DNA from: a virus
Virus record (IMG/VR): IMGVR_UViG_3300024500_000046
Coordinates: 1-43,522 of that record
Reading direction: 5' to 3' (one strand)
DNA length: 43,522 nucleotides
Shown here: positions 31,922 through 39,530 of the stretch, piece by piece
How positions within the stretch are numbered: the stretch's first letter is position 1
Layout of the letters: each line of letters begins with the position of its first letter
Notes under the pieces: model-generated
What the model was told of the DNA's origin: nothing
The model's database searches: none
Seen by the model: the letters and a program-made list of their open reading frames with translations, nothing else
Made by a program: the position numbers and the translations under genes

Positions 31922-34306
31922 ATGAAATCTTCGTCCGAAACCCCCGCACGCTCATACGCCAAAGGCATTGGCGATGCTGTTGCGGATCGTACGATCAACC
32001 GCAAGATCACTCGCGCCGTCGAGCCCTACATCAAGACCGTCGAGTTGCCTCGACGCGACGATATGGCGCTGGACCACGAGGTCGATGAGTGGTGCCGGTC
32101 CAACAACCTCGTGATCGAGTCCTACCATGTCGAGTATGGCGACGACCTGATCGTTCGCTGCCTGCTCAACGTCGTGGGCCACATCGAGGTCGAGAAGTGG
32201 GAAGACGTGGCCGCCCGTGTCGCCACCGGCAATGCGCTGCTGCACCCCGAAGCTGCGGAGCGCGAAGTCGAGTTCAACGCCATGCATCACCATCTGCGCC
32301 AGGCGTCGATCCTCATGTCGGGTCGCCACCTGCAGCACGGCGACGAGACTCAGCCGCTTCGCAACATGGAAGTGTTCACGAACTGCTCGACCGCAGCCTC
32401 GACCTTCCTCACCTTCTATCTGCTGCTCAACGGCTCCGGTGTCGGTCGCTCCTACGACAACGAAATGATCCGCGCCGACCTGAACAGCCTGCCCATCGTG
32501 GTCTGCACCATCGACATGATGCACAAGGACGTGCAGACGGGCGAAATCAACGCTCTGGACATGCGTACGGCCAAGCATCTGTACGCCGGTCGCGAAATGG
32601 AAGTGTTCGAGGTGCCTGACAGCCGCGAGGGCTGGGCCAAGGCGCTCGAGAAGATGGAATACATGGCATGGCGTGGCGACAAGCGCAACACCGTGCTGCT
32701 GCTGGATTTTTCCAGCGTGCGTCCGCGTGGCGCTCCGATCGCTGGTATGCAGAACCGCCCCGCATCCGGCCCTGGTCCGATGATGACGGCCATCGCCAAT
32801 GTGGCCAAGCTGCGTGACGCCGGCATGTCGCCCTGGCGCGCCGCCATGTACGCCGACCACTACGTTGCCGAGTGTGTGCTGGTGGGTGGCGCTCGTCGTG
32901 CGGCTCGCATGGCCACAAAGACCTGGCGCGACAAGAACGTGCTGGACTTCATTCAGGTCAAGCGCGGTGGCTTCCTGTGGAGCTCGAACAACTCCGTGAC
33001 CGTGGACAACGAGTTCTGGGAGCTGGTCAAGGACAGCGGCCCTGGCCCGCGTGGCAAAGAATCTCTGGCTGCACATGCCAAGGCAGTCTACGAAGCCATC
33101 TGCGACGCCTCGTACAACGACGGTACTGGCGAGCCTGGCCTCATCAACGTCGAGAAGCTGACATGGAGCGACGACGGCATTGAGACGCTGCTGGACGGCA
33201 ACTTCGCCGAGTCCGCCCGCTACAAGCTCGACGCCGAGACGCTGGGCCTGACCGCCGACCTGGCGAAAGCCTGGCAGAACTGCGAGTACAAGACCATCAC
33301 AAACCCCTGTGGCGAAATTGTGCTGGGTGCGCTCGGTGGCTACTGCGTGATCGCCGACGTGGTGCCGTTCCACGCTCAGAATGACGATGATGCCGAAGAC
33401 AGCTTCCGCACCGCCACCCGTGCGCTGATCCGCACGAACCTGATGGACTCCCTGTACCACAAGGAGGTCAAGCGCACGAACCGCATCGGCGTGGGCATCA
33501 CCGGCCTGCACGAGTACGCCTGGGCTCGCTTCGGCTATGGCTGGAAAGACATTGTCGATGAGGAGAAGAGCAAGGACTTCTGGCTGACGCTGTCGCGCTT
33601 CAAGCGTGCCGTGCAGGAAGAGGCTGCTACCTACTCGGCGCACCTGGGCGTGAACGTGCCGCACACGAACACCACGATCAAGCCTGCGGGCACCACCTCC
33701 AAGCTCTTCGGTCTGACTGAAGGCGCTCACTTGCCCTCGATGCGCGAGTACCTGCGCTGGGTCCAGTTCCGCAATGACGATCCGCTGATCGAGCAGTACC
33801 GCGAAATGGGCTATCCGGTGAAGAAGCTCAAGACCTACAGCGGCACCACAATCGTCGGCTTCCCGACCGTGCCGACCATCTGCACGCTGGGCATGGGCGA
33901 CAAGCTGGTGACGGCCGCCGAGGCGACTCCGGAAGAGCAGTACCAGTACCTGCGCCTGCTGGAGAAGTATTGGATCAGCGGCGTGGCTGAAGACGGCGTG
34001 ACGCCGCTCGAGGAGCGTGGCAATCAGGTGAGCTACACCCTGAAGTACAACCCGAAACTGGTGTCCTTCGAGGAGTTCAAGCGCACGCTGCTGGAAGGCC
34101 AATCCACGATCCGTTGCTGCTCGGTGATGCCGCAGGTGGACACAACCGCCTACGAGTACCAGCCGGAGCAGCCTGTGACCAAGCACGAGTTCGAAACGAT
34201 CCTGGCAGCGATCAAGGACTCGGAAGAGGTCAAGCAGGATGTGGACTTCGCTCACGTTGACTGTGCATCAGGCGCCTGTCCGGTGGACTTCAGCAAGGCG
34301 ATGTAA
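31922..34306 (+). CDS. nrdJ: Class II (adenosylcobalamin) ribonucleotide reductase
   Basis: A 794-residue class II reductase, making deoxyribonucleotides with a B12 cofactor and no separate radical subunit. NCSTAASTF and LLNGSGVGRSYDNE are substrate and loop motifs, NPCGEI (Cys463) carries the thiyl radical site, and KPAGTTSKLFGLTEGAHLPS is the conserved phosphate-binding segment. The C-terminal CASGACPVDF is the redox shuttle pair, like that of the Lactobacillus-type monomeric enzyme. It needs host or salvaged B12, which may link to the CobS/CobT-like pair upstream (inference). AAGGAG precedes the ATG. A hairpin with an operator in its loop follows. Confidence 0.92.
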   Translation: MKSSSETPARSYAKGIGDAVADRTINRKITRAVEPYIKTVELPRRDDMALDHEVDEWCRSNNLVIESYHVEYGDDLIVRCLLNVVGHIEVEKWEDVAARVATGNALLHPEAAEREVEFNAMHHHLRQASILMSGRHLQHGDETQPLRNMEVFTNCSTAASTFLTFYLLLNGSGVGRSYDNEMIRADLNSLPIVVCTIDMMHKDVQTGEINALDMRTAKHLYAGREMEVFEVPDSREGWAKALEKMEYMAWRGDKRNTVLLLDFSSVRPRGAPIAGMQNRPASGPGPMMTAIANVAKLRDAGMSPWRAAMYADHYVAECVLVGGARRAARMATKTWRDKNVLDFIQVKRGGFLWSSNNSVTVDNEFWELVKDSGPGPRGKESLAAHAKAVYEAICDASYNDGTGEPGLINVEKLTWSDDGIETLLDGNFAESARYKLDAETLGLTADLAKAWQNCEYKTITNPCGEIVLGALGGYCVIADVVPFHAQNDDDAEDSFRTATRALIRTNLMDSLYHKEVKRTNRIGVGITGLHEYAWARFGYGWKDIVDEEKSKDFWLTLSRFKRAVQEEAATYSAHLGVNVPHTNTTIKPAGTTSKLFGLTEGAHLPSMREYLRWVQFRNDDPLIEQYREMGYPVKKLKTYSGTTIVGFPTVPTICTLGMGDKLVTAAEATPEEQYQYLRLLEKYWISGVAEDGVTPLEERGNQVSYTLKYNPKLVSFEEFKRTLLEGQSTIRCCSVMPQVDTTAYEYQPEQPVTKHEFETILAAIKDSEEVKQDVDFAHVDCASGACPVDFSKAM

Positions 34307-34313
34307 GAAACCT

Positions 34314-34353
34314 GCAGGGAATCAGTCAGCAATGACTTGCGTTCCCTGCGTTT
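34314..34353 (+). terminator. Terminator hairpin with an operator in the loop
   Basis: GCAGGGAA (34314-34321) pairs with TTCCCTGC (34342-34349), followed by GTTTCTT. The 20-base loop carries AGTCAGCAATGACTT (34324-34338), itself a perfect 5-bp inverted repeat. It ends the reductase transcript just before the tRNAs. Confidence 0.65.
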
Positions 34354-34377
34354 CTTATATAAGATTCACGTATTGAC
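34354..34377 (+). promoter_or_regulatory. CTTATATAAG element before tRNA cluster
   Basis: CTTATATAAG (34354-34363) with TGACTT 17 bases before TATATA gives a possible promoter for the tRNA operon. TTGACA at 34373 abuts the first tRNA and is probably chance or part of the leader. Confidence 0.4.
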
Positions 34378-34454
34378 AGCGGGGTAGCTCAGTTGGTAGA
34401 GCGCCGGACTCATAATCCGGAGGTCGCAGGTTCGAGTCCTGTCCCCCGCAACCA
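34378..34454 (+). tRNA. tRNA with CAT anticodon (Met, or Ile if lysidine-modified)
   Basis: Standard D-arm (GCTCAGTTGGTAGAGC), anticodon loop CTCATAA on a CCGGA/TCCGG stem, T-arm and encoded CCA. The acceptor stem is odd: GCGGGG pairs with CCCCGC, but position 1:72 is A:A, and there is one extra C before the 3' strand. Mismatch at 1:72 is an initiator feature, yet the anticodon stem lacks the three G:C pairs. Confidence 0.85.
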
Positions 34455-34458
34455 ATAC

Positions 34459-34533
34459 TCCGGCGTAGCTCAGTGGTAGAGCGCCCGCTTGATAAGCGGT
34501 AGGTCAGTGGTTCGAACCCATTCGTCGGAACCA
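34459..34533 (+). tRNA. tRNA-Ile (GAT)
   Basis: Complete cloverleaf: acceptor TCCGGCG/CGTCGGA, loop TTGATAA with anticodon GAT, T-arm AGTGG/CCATT, and encoded CCA. Decodes ATC and ATT. Confidence 0.9.
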
Positions 34534-34536
34534 TGT

Positions 34537-34611
34537 TCCAGGGTAGCTCAGCGGTAGAGCAGAGGACTGTTAATCCTTTGGTCGAAGGTTCGATCCCTTC
34601 CCCTGGAGCCA
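34537..34611 (+). tRNA. tRNA-Asn (GTT)
   Basis: Acceptor TCCAGGG/CCCTGGA is perfectly paired; loop CTGTTAA has anticodon GTT; T-arm GAAGG/CCTTC; encoded GCCA end. Confidence 0.92.
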
Positions 34612-34940
34612 TCAGGGCTGGATTCTCAAAGAGGAAAGCGCAGAGCGAGTTAATCGGAAACGCATGAAGTAGCTCCACTCCAGGAGCAAAAAGTCGGAGT
34701 ATGACTTAATGCAGCGACACGCCAACCCACCAGAACTCAGCCCTGATGGCTGCCCTAAGAGCCCTGACGCCCATATTTGCTCCTCTGACGAGCACTTCGG
34801 CAGACGGGCCACCGGCAGACCATCAAAATCTTGCAGCGGCAACCTTTGGTCGGGCCAGCACACCTGGCAACAAGCCTCAATGCCATCGAAACTCGGGCCG
34901 CTTTCATGTAATACCGGGGACGAATTGAGGAACGTGCGAT
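34612..34940. other. Spacer of about 330 bases between tRNA genes
   Basis: No tRNA fold or convincing gene. A frame from 34709 runs into tRNA-Tyr and lacks a ribosome site. AGTCGGAGTATGACT (34692-34706) is an operator-like repeat with a six-base gap where N5 would be expected. It may be a decayed gene or RNA. Confidence 0.4.
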
Positions 34941-35026
34941 GGATGTCGGGCGTCACTGGCGAACGCAGCAGACTGTAAATCTGTGGCCCGCAAGGCAACG
35001 GGGTTCGAGTCCCTGGGCATCCACCA
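34941..35026 (+). tRNA. tRNA-Tyr (GTA)
   Basis: Acceptor GGATGTC/GGCATCC, loop CTGTAAA with anticodon GTA, a long variable arm typical of bacterial tRNA-Tyr, T-loop TTCGAGT and encoded CCA. Confidence 0.92.
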
Positions 35027-35027
35027 A

Positions 35028-35103
35028 GCCACCTTAGCTCAGCTGGCAGAGCAGTCGCCTTGTAAGCGAAAGGTCGAGGGTTCGAAACCTTCAGGTGGCA
35101 CCA
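35028..35103 (+). tRNA. tRNA-Thr (TGT)
   Basis: Acceptor GCCACCT/AGGTGGC, loop CTTGTAA with anticodon TGT, T-arm GAGGG/CCTTC and encoded CCA. It starts two bases after tRNA-Tyr. Confidence 0.92.
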
Positions 35104-35110
35104 GTTTCAT

Positions 35111-35186
<76 letters not shown>

Positions 35187-35191
35187 GGTTC

Positions 35192-35279
35192 GGAAGCGTG
35201 GTCGAGTGGTCTATGACAACAGGCTTGAACCCTGTCGATCCGCAAGGGTCCGTGAGTTCGAATCTCACCGCTTCCGCCA
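35192..35279 (+). tRNA. tRNA-Ser (TGA)
   Basis: Acceptor GGAAGCG/CGCTTCC, loop CTTGAAC with anticodon TGA, long class II variable arm, T-arm GTGAG/CTCAC and encoded GCCA. It differs from the tRNA-Ser 3' fragment at the attP-like site. Confidence 0.92.
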
Positions 35280-35313
35280 GCGAATCTCCCGCTGACCCCA
35301 TCGCTTGCATCGC

Positions 35314-35338
35314 TATACTGCAAGAGTCACGACTGACT
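35314..35338 (+). promoter_or_regulatory. TATACT -10 with strong operator
   Basis: TATACT (35314-35319) then AGTCACGACTGACT (35325-35338) at the transcription start, ahead of the gene at 35358. Confidence 0.6.
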
Positions 35339-35357
35339 TATTCAAGGAGAAACCCCC

Positions 35358-35765
35358 GTGTCTGACAGCACCACCCACCCGCAAGCGATCGAGGCGCAGC
35401 AACGCGCCAAAGAACGCGCCAACCGTCGCGAAGCCGCGAAGGTGATCGTCAAGGCCGCTCAAGCGCAAGGCGTTCACTTTGTCGATGTTCACCCGCTCGA
35501 CTACAGCGAGCCCTATCCGTACAAGCCGTCGAAGGAAGGTCGTATGACGATCGCCTACCGCGTCGATCGCCGCAACGTGATCGCCGTCTCGACCGCGCTG
35601 TGCCACACCGGAGACGACTTCGACAAGCTCGAAGGCCGTGCCCGCGCCGCAGTCAACATGTCCGCAGGGCACACGATCCTGATGCGCGCCCCCAATCCGC
35701 GTTTCAAGTCGGTCAAGAACTTCCTCCTGGAAGCCTTCACCGTCCACAAGCATCGGGTGATGTGA
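35358..35765 (+). CDS. Hypothetical protein, 135 aa
   Basis: A basic, Ala-rich N-terminal helix (QRAKERANRREAAKVIVKAA) leads to a mixed alpha/beta C-terminal part. The start is GTG with AAGGAG upstream. Its stop overlaps the next ATG (TGATG). First gene after the tRNA cluster, under an operator-type promoter. Function unknown. Confidence 0.65.
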   Translation: MSDSTTHPQAIEAQQRAKERANRREAAKVIVKAAQAQGVHFVDVHPLDYSEPYPYKPSKEGRMTIAYRVDRRNVIAVSTALCHTGDDFDKLEGRARAAVNMSAGHTILMRAPNPRFKSVKNFLLEAFTVHKHRVM

Positions 35766-36250
35766 TGACGGAAATCAAGATCGGCTCCCTGGTCATCGAC
35801 CTGGCAAGCGGCCTCGAAGGCACCGTCACCTCCCGCGTGGAGATGTTCAACGGCAACGTGCAGTACGGCGTGCAACCCAAGGTTGCAAAGGACGCCTCGA
35901 CGATGCCCGACCCGTACAGCATCGACGGCAGTCAGCTGAAGGTCAAAGGCAAGGGCATCAGCGACAAGGCGACGCCCGCGCAAAGCACCGACATCCAGAT
36001 CGGTGACGAGGTGGAAGACATTATCAGCGGCCACACCGGCATCGCTGCCACCAAGACGACGTTCCTCAATGGCTGCGTGTACTTCGACGTTGTGAAGAAG
36101 GCCAACGACGCCAAGAAGATCGAATCGACAGCCATGTTCATGACCTGCACACGGCTGAAGAAAGTGAAAGCGGCGAAAGTCAAGCCGATTACGCCGGCAT
36201 CGGAGAAGCCGACCGGCGGTCCCACCACCCGCGCATATCGCGCAATCTAA
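35765..36250 (+). CDS. Protein with duplicated small beta domain
   Basis: A 161-residue protein with two similar halves: IGSLVIDLASGLEGTVTS...NGNVQYGV and IGDEVEDIISGHTGIAAT...NGCVYFDV. Each repeat looks like a small SH3/KOW-type barrel (G-x-x-V-x-D-x-x-S-G-x-x-G). The Lys/Pro-rich tail is probably disordered. Function unknown; such barrels often bind nucleic acid or protein. Translationally coupled to the previous gene. Confidence 0.65.
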   Translation: MTEIKIGSLVIDLASGLEGTVTSRVEMFNGNVQYGVQPKVAKDASTMPDPYSIDGSQLKVKGKGISDKATPAQSTDIQIGDEVEDIISGHTGIAATKTTFLNGCVYFDVVKKANDAKKIESTAMFMTCTRLKKVKAAKVKPITPASEKPTGGPTTRAYRAI

Positions 36251-36261
36251 GGAGAACCCTC

Positions 36262-36672
36262 ATGAAAAAGACCGCAATTCTTGCCGCACTGGCGGCTCTG
36301 ACCCTGTCTGCATGTCAGCAGCAGGACGTGTCGTTCGCCTCGCTCGAGGAAGCGAAGGGAACCGCCCGCGAAAACGCGATGTGGAACGCCCAGCGCTATC
36401 GTCAGGAGAATGTTCTGTACAAGGGCTGGGACATCATCGGACGCGGCGACAGCACCCAGGAAAACAAGTGCCCGCAGGGCGATGGCTGGGCAACGATGGA
36501 GTTCGTGAACCCCGAGAAGACCAAGCTCATCAAGGTCAAGTGCTCCACCGTGTCGGGCAATACCGGCTGCCTGGAAGACGCCGACTTCAAGAGCAAGCCG
36601 TTCGCATCTGACGATGGGCACTGCCAGCCCACCAACAAGGTGCCTTACCCCCTGCCCAAGATCGCGAAATGA
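36262..36672 (+). CDS. Lipoprotein, 136 aa
   Basis: A lipoprotein signal peptide (MKKTAILAALAALTLSAC) with lipobox LSAC and lipidation Cys18. Four further cysteines in the mature part could form disulfides in the periplasm. A following Gln rather than Asp suggests outer-membrane sorting. It could serve in superinfection exclusion or as a spanin-like partner of the small membrane protein that follows; neither is shown. AAGGAG precedes the ATG. Confidence 0.75.
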   Translation: MKKTAILAALAALTLSACQQQDVSFASLEEAKGTARENAMWNAQRYRQENVLYKGWDIIGRGDSTQENKCPQGDGWATMEFVNPEKTKLIKVKCSTVSGNTGCLEDADFKSKPFASDDGHCQPTNKVPYPLPKIAK

Positions 36673-36800
36673 GCACGGTCGGCATCTTCGCCGGTCGTGG
36701 CGATGTGCTGGTGGCGATGGGCCTGGCCCTCGTCATCGGCGTCTGGGTGGGGTGGAAGCTCCACCAATTTCTCAACTGGATCAAGTCCAAACGAACATGA
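36669..36800 (+). CDS. Small single-pass membrane protein, 43 aa
   Basis: Residues about 13-33 (LVAMGLALVIGVWVGWKL) form one membrane helix with a basic C-terminus. It starts inside the end of the lipoprotein gene and its stop overlaps the ThyX ATG. Function unknown. Confidence 0.55.
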   Translation: MSTVGIFAGRGDVLVAMGLALVIGVWVGWKLHQFLNWIKSKRT

Positions 36801-37630
36801 CCATCATCACTGCCAAAGTCATCGAGGACTCGGTCGCTGAAAGCAACGGCGTACGGCTGACTACCCTGCAGCTTCAGTACCCTCGCTTCATCCATGCCGA
36901 GTTCATGACCCATCGGGTCTTTTCACGCAACGCCAGCTCGAGCCGCGCCATTCCGGTGGCCAAGGTCATCGAGCAGGTTCGCACCGATCCCGCCATGCCG
37001 ATCCACTGGGGCAAGAACCAGCCAGGGATGCAGGCGAACGAGGAGCTGCAGGGCGACGAGCGTGCTCAGGCGATTCGCCAGTGGAAGCTGGCTGCCGAGC
37101 GTGCTGCCGACTGCGCCAACATCATGAACACGCTGGGCGTCCACAAGCAGGTGGCCAACCGCCTGCTGGAGCCGTTCCAGTACATGCACGTCATCGTCAC
37201 GGCGACCGAGTGGCTGAACTTCTTCGATCTGCGCGCCCATCCGGATGCTCAGCCGGAGATTCACGCCCTGGCCCTCGTGATGCGTCACGCCTTCGAGCAG
37301 AGCAAGCCCAACACACTGCGCGAGGACGACTGGCATCTACCGTACGTCACCCGTCAGGAGCGACTGGAGAACTTCGGCAACGTGGAGCTGTTGCTTAAAA
37401 TTTCAGCAGCCCGCTGCGCTCGCGTGTCCTACCTCACACATGACGGTCAGACACCGAGCATCGAAAAGGACATCGCCCTGTACGACCGGCTGGTCGGGAG
37501 CGTACCGCTTCATGCATCCCCGATCGAGCACCAGGCCACGCCGATGGGCAAAGACGGACAAGACCTGTGGTCGGGCAACTTCCGGGGCTGGACTCAGTAC
37601 CGAAAGATCGTCGAATCCACCGTTCAATAA
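36797..37630 (+). CDS. thyX: Flavin-dependent thymidylate synthase-like (ThyX)
   Basis: A 277-residue protein of the ThyX family. THRVFSRNASSSR (38-50) corresponds to the family RHRxxSxNxxSxR motif, with Thr for the first Arg, as in many phage members. LRAHPDAQPEIHALA and SPIEHQA are further conserved segments. ThyX makes dTMP from dUMP using FAD and folate. The altered first residue leaves open a shifted substrate. It overlaps the small membrane gene by 4 bases. Confidence 0.85.
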   Translation: MTIITAKVIEDSVAESNGVRLTTLQLQYPRFIHAEFMTHRVFSRNASSSRAIPVAKVIEQVRTDPAMPIHWGKNQPGMQANEELQGDERAQAIRQWKLAAERAADCANIMNTLGVHKQVANRLLEPFQYMHVIVTATEWLNFFDLRAHPDAQPEIHALALVMRHAFEQSKPNTLREDDWHLPYVTRQERLENFGNVELLLKISAARCARVSYLTHDGQTPSIEKDIALYDRLVGSVPLHASPIEHQATPMGKDGQDLWSGNFRGWTQYRKIVESTVQ

Positions 37631-37639
37631 GGAGCTCTC

Positions 37640-37822
37640 ATGGCCTCTCTCATCGCCCCTCTGCTGTGGCTCGGCCTGATTCTGACCGGCATCGTCGGTT
37701 GGATCATGAACGTCGTTGCCGTCTTCCACATGAACTTCGACACCATCAATGGCGAGATGGTGCTGCGCCTCATCGGCATCTTCGTCGCCCCGCTTGGGTC
37801 GATCATGGGTCTCTTCTTCTGA
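37640..37822 (+). CDS. Small membrane protein, 60 aa
   Basis: Two hydrophobic helices (about 4-28 and 40-60) separated by a short polar loop with FDTINGE. AAGGAG lies upstream of the ATG. It could be a holin-like or superinfection protein; there is nothing diagnostic. It follows ThyX in one transcript. Confidence 0.6.
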   Translation: MASLIAPLLWLGLILTGIVGWIMNVVAVFHMNFDTINGEMVLRLIGIFVAPLGSIMGLFF

Positions 37823-37862
37823 CCCTGCTTCGGTGCAATACACTGCATCAGTCACCACTCAC
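37817..37862 (+). promoter_or_regulatory. Promoter with operator for MazG-like gene
   Basis: TTCTGA (37817-37822), a 16-base spacer and TACACT (37839-37844), then AGTCACCACTCAC (37850-37862), a one-mismatch operator at the start of transcription. Confidence 0.5.
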
Positions 37863-37873
37863 TTAGGAACACA

Positions 37874-38488
37874 ATGAACTTCAAGGAATACCAGGCGCGA
37901 GCCCTTCTGACCGAAAGCAAACCGGAGACACTGAACTTCGGCGAAGTCGGTCTGCACATCCTGCTCAGCACCGCCGAAACCACGGCCGAGATTTTGAACA
38001 TCGCCAAGCGCACCATCTTCTACGGCAAGGACTTCGATGCCGAGAAGGTGCGGGCACTGTCTGAGAACCTGGCTGGCTTCAGTCGCCTGATCTATGAGCT
38101 GTCCGACCATCTGGCCATCGCCAATGACCGCGAGAACTACAGCGGCCTGCCGCCCGAGGCTGGCAACGTGCGCCCCGAGAACGTGAACCTTCGCCTGCTG
38201 CATGCGGCGATGGGCATCTTCACCGAGTCGGGCGAGGGGGTTGAACTGGTTCGCAAGCAACTCGAAGGCGAAGTCTTCGACACGGTCGGCTGGGGCGAGG
38301 AAATCGGTGGCGACATCTCCTGGTATCAGGCGCTGGGCCACGACGCTGCCGGCACCGACGAGGACGAGGAGCGCGCCAAGAACATCAAGAAGCTGGAGCT
38401 CCGCAACAAGGGCCAGAAGTTCAACGCCGAAGCCACGATCAACCGTGACACGGACGCTGAGCGAGCCATTCTGGAAGGCAAGGGCTGA
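37874..38488 (+). CDS. MazG-like NTP pyrophosphohydrolase
   Basis: A 204-residue protein of the all-alpha NTP pyrophosphatase group. GIFTESGEGVELV provides an E-x-x-E metal-binding helix, GDISWYQALGHD an acidic second helix, and ELRNKGQKFNAEATINRDTD matches the C-terminal segment of phage MazG-like enzymes. These enzymes remove unwanted nucleotides or lower ppGpp. Acts with the nucleotide genes around it. Its stop overlaps the next ATG. Confidence 0.78.
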   Translation: MNFKEYQARALLTESKPETLNFGEVGLHILLSTAETTAEILNIAKRTIFYGKDFDAEKVRALSENLAGFSRLIYELSDHLAIANDRENYSGLPPEAGNVRPENVNLRLLHAAMGIFTESGEGVELVRKQLEGEVFDTVGWGEEIGGDISWYQALGHDAAGTDEDEERAKNIKKLELRNKGQKFNAEATINRDTDAERAILEGKG

Positions 38489-39123
38489 TGGCGGTTGCGC
38501 TCATCGGCGCTCACCGAACAGGCAAGACGAGCCTGGCACGCGCCTACGCTGAAAGGCGTGGTGTGCCGTTCGTCGAAACCTCGGTGAGCGCCATCTGGAA
38601 GGAGCTCGGCTACGACCCGTCCGTCACCTACGACTTCGAGACGAGGCTGACGGTGCAAGAGGAAATTCTCAAGCGGGTCGATGCCGTGTACGGCAACTGG
38701 GCTGGTCTTGATTTCATCACGGATCGGTCTCCACTCGACATGGCCGCGTACACGCTTGCCGATGCAATCGGCGATCGGGTGCCCGCCAGCTGCCAGCAAC
38801 GTCTGGCCAAGTACGTGAACGACTGCTTTGACGTGACCAATCGCCGCTTCGGCATGGTCTTCCTGATTCAGCCTGGCATTGCGCTGGTGCATGAGGAGGG
38901 CAAGGCAGCCATCAACGTCGGCTACATCGAGCACCTGAACAGCCTCATCCTGGGGCTGTCGGTGGACGAGCGACTGACCTGCCATCACTTCTACATGCCT
39001 CGAGCCGTTCTGGACTTCGAGGACCGTCTGCAGGCGCTGGTCGCGTCGGTGGAGCGAGCGCGAAGCAGGGTGGCGGAGCACTACGCCGAAGCCCGCAAGT
39101 TGGGCACTGTGCTTGTTCACTAG
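38488..39123 (+). CDS. P-loop nucleotide kinase-like ATPase
   Basis: A 211-residue P-loop protein. Walker A is GAHRTGKT (7-14), and FITDRSPLDMAAY is a DRSxxD motif of nucleoside and thymidylate kinase-like proteins. The C-terminal helices lack an obvious lid Arg pair. A role in deoxynucleotide phosphorylation is likely from its place after the MazG-like gene and ThyX, but NadR-like or other kinases are possible. A strong terminator follows. Confidence 0.7.
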   Translation: MAVALIGAHRTGKTSLARAYAERRGVPFVETSVSAIWKELGYDPSVTYDFETRLTVQEEILKRVDAVYGNWAGLDFITDRSPLDMAAYTLADAIGDRVPASCQQRLAKYVNDCFDVTNRRFGMVFLIQPGIALVHEEGKAAINVGYIEHLNSLILGLSVDERLTCHHFYMPRAVLDFEDRLQALVASVERARSRVAEHYAEARKLGTVLVH

Positions 39124-39131
39124 GCAATCTG

Positions 39132-39164
39132 AAGCGGGGTGTAAAAACCCCGCTTTCGTTTTTG
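39132..39164 (+). terminator. Rho-independent terminator
   Basis: AAGCGGGG and CCCCGCTT (39132-39139 with 39148-39155) form a perfect stem followed by TCGTTTTTG. Confidence 0.85.
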
Positions 39165-39192
39165 TAAAATTTATTCGTCACGATAATGTGAC
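39159..39192 (+). promoter_or_regulatory. GATAAT promoter inside a GTCAC/GTGAC palindrome
   Basis: TTTTTG (39159-39164), a 17-base spacer and GATAAT (39182-39187). GTCAC-N6-GTGAC (39177-39192) wraps the -10, a wider-spaced relative of the operator. Confidence 0.45.
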
Positions 39193-39206
39193 AAACGGAG
39201 AATCAC

Positions 39207-39524
39207 ATGCTTTCATCCCTCTTCACATCCATCCGCAACCTCTTCAGGCCAACCTCATTCGTCCCTACGACAACAGTCACGACTGACGCAAAGCCTCGCG
39301 CAAGCACTGGTCGTCCACGCGATCCGAAGTATTGGGTCCGCACCCAGCTGCAGAGCTACGACGGCAACGGCACGATCATTCTCGAAGTGCCCAATGAGAT
39401 TTCGAACATGCAGTCGGCTCGCAGCCGCGTTTCCGCTTTTCTCGCTCGTGAGTTCGGCCCTGGACGATTCACCACCAAGTCATACCCGATCGCACGAACC
39501 ATCCATGTTCGTCCCAAGAGGTAA
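39207..39524 (+). CDS. Hypothetical basic protein, 105 aa
   Basis: Basic protein (many Arg, Ser and Thr) with a hydrophobic start (MLSSLFTSIRNLF). GGAG precedes the ATG. An exact operator copy lies within its coding sequence at 39275-39287, unusual since other copies are at gene boundaries. Function unknown. Confidence 0.6.
   Translation: MLSSLFTSIRNLFRPTSFVPTTTVTTDAKPRASTGRPRDPKYWVRTQLQSYDGNGTIILEVPNEISNMQSARSRVSAFLAREFGPGRFTTKSYPIARTIHVRPKR
39275..39287 (+). promoter_or_regulatory. Intragenic operator copy
   Basis: AGTCACGACTGAC exactly matches the consensus but lies 70 bases inside a gene, as a stoperator would. Confidence 0.5.
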
Positions 39525-39530
39525 GACGCG

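Noticed and set aside
31952-34255. A 767-codon minus-strand frame opposite the ribonucleotide reductase
   Set aside because: Antisense shadow of a highly conserved enzyme; no start signal or recognisable domain.
34709-34978. Possible 89-residue gene between tRNA-Asn and tRNA-Tyr
   Set aside because: It runs into tRNA-Tyr, has no ribosome site and no recognisable domain.
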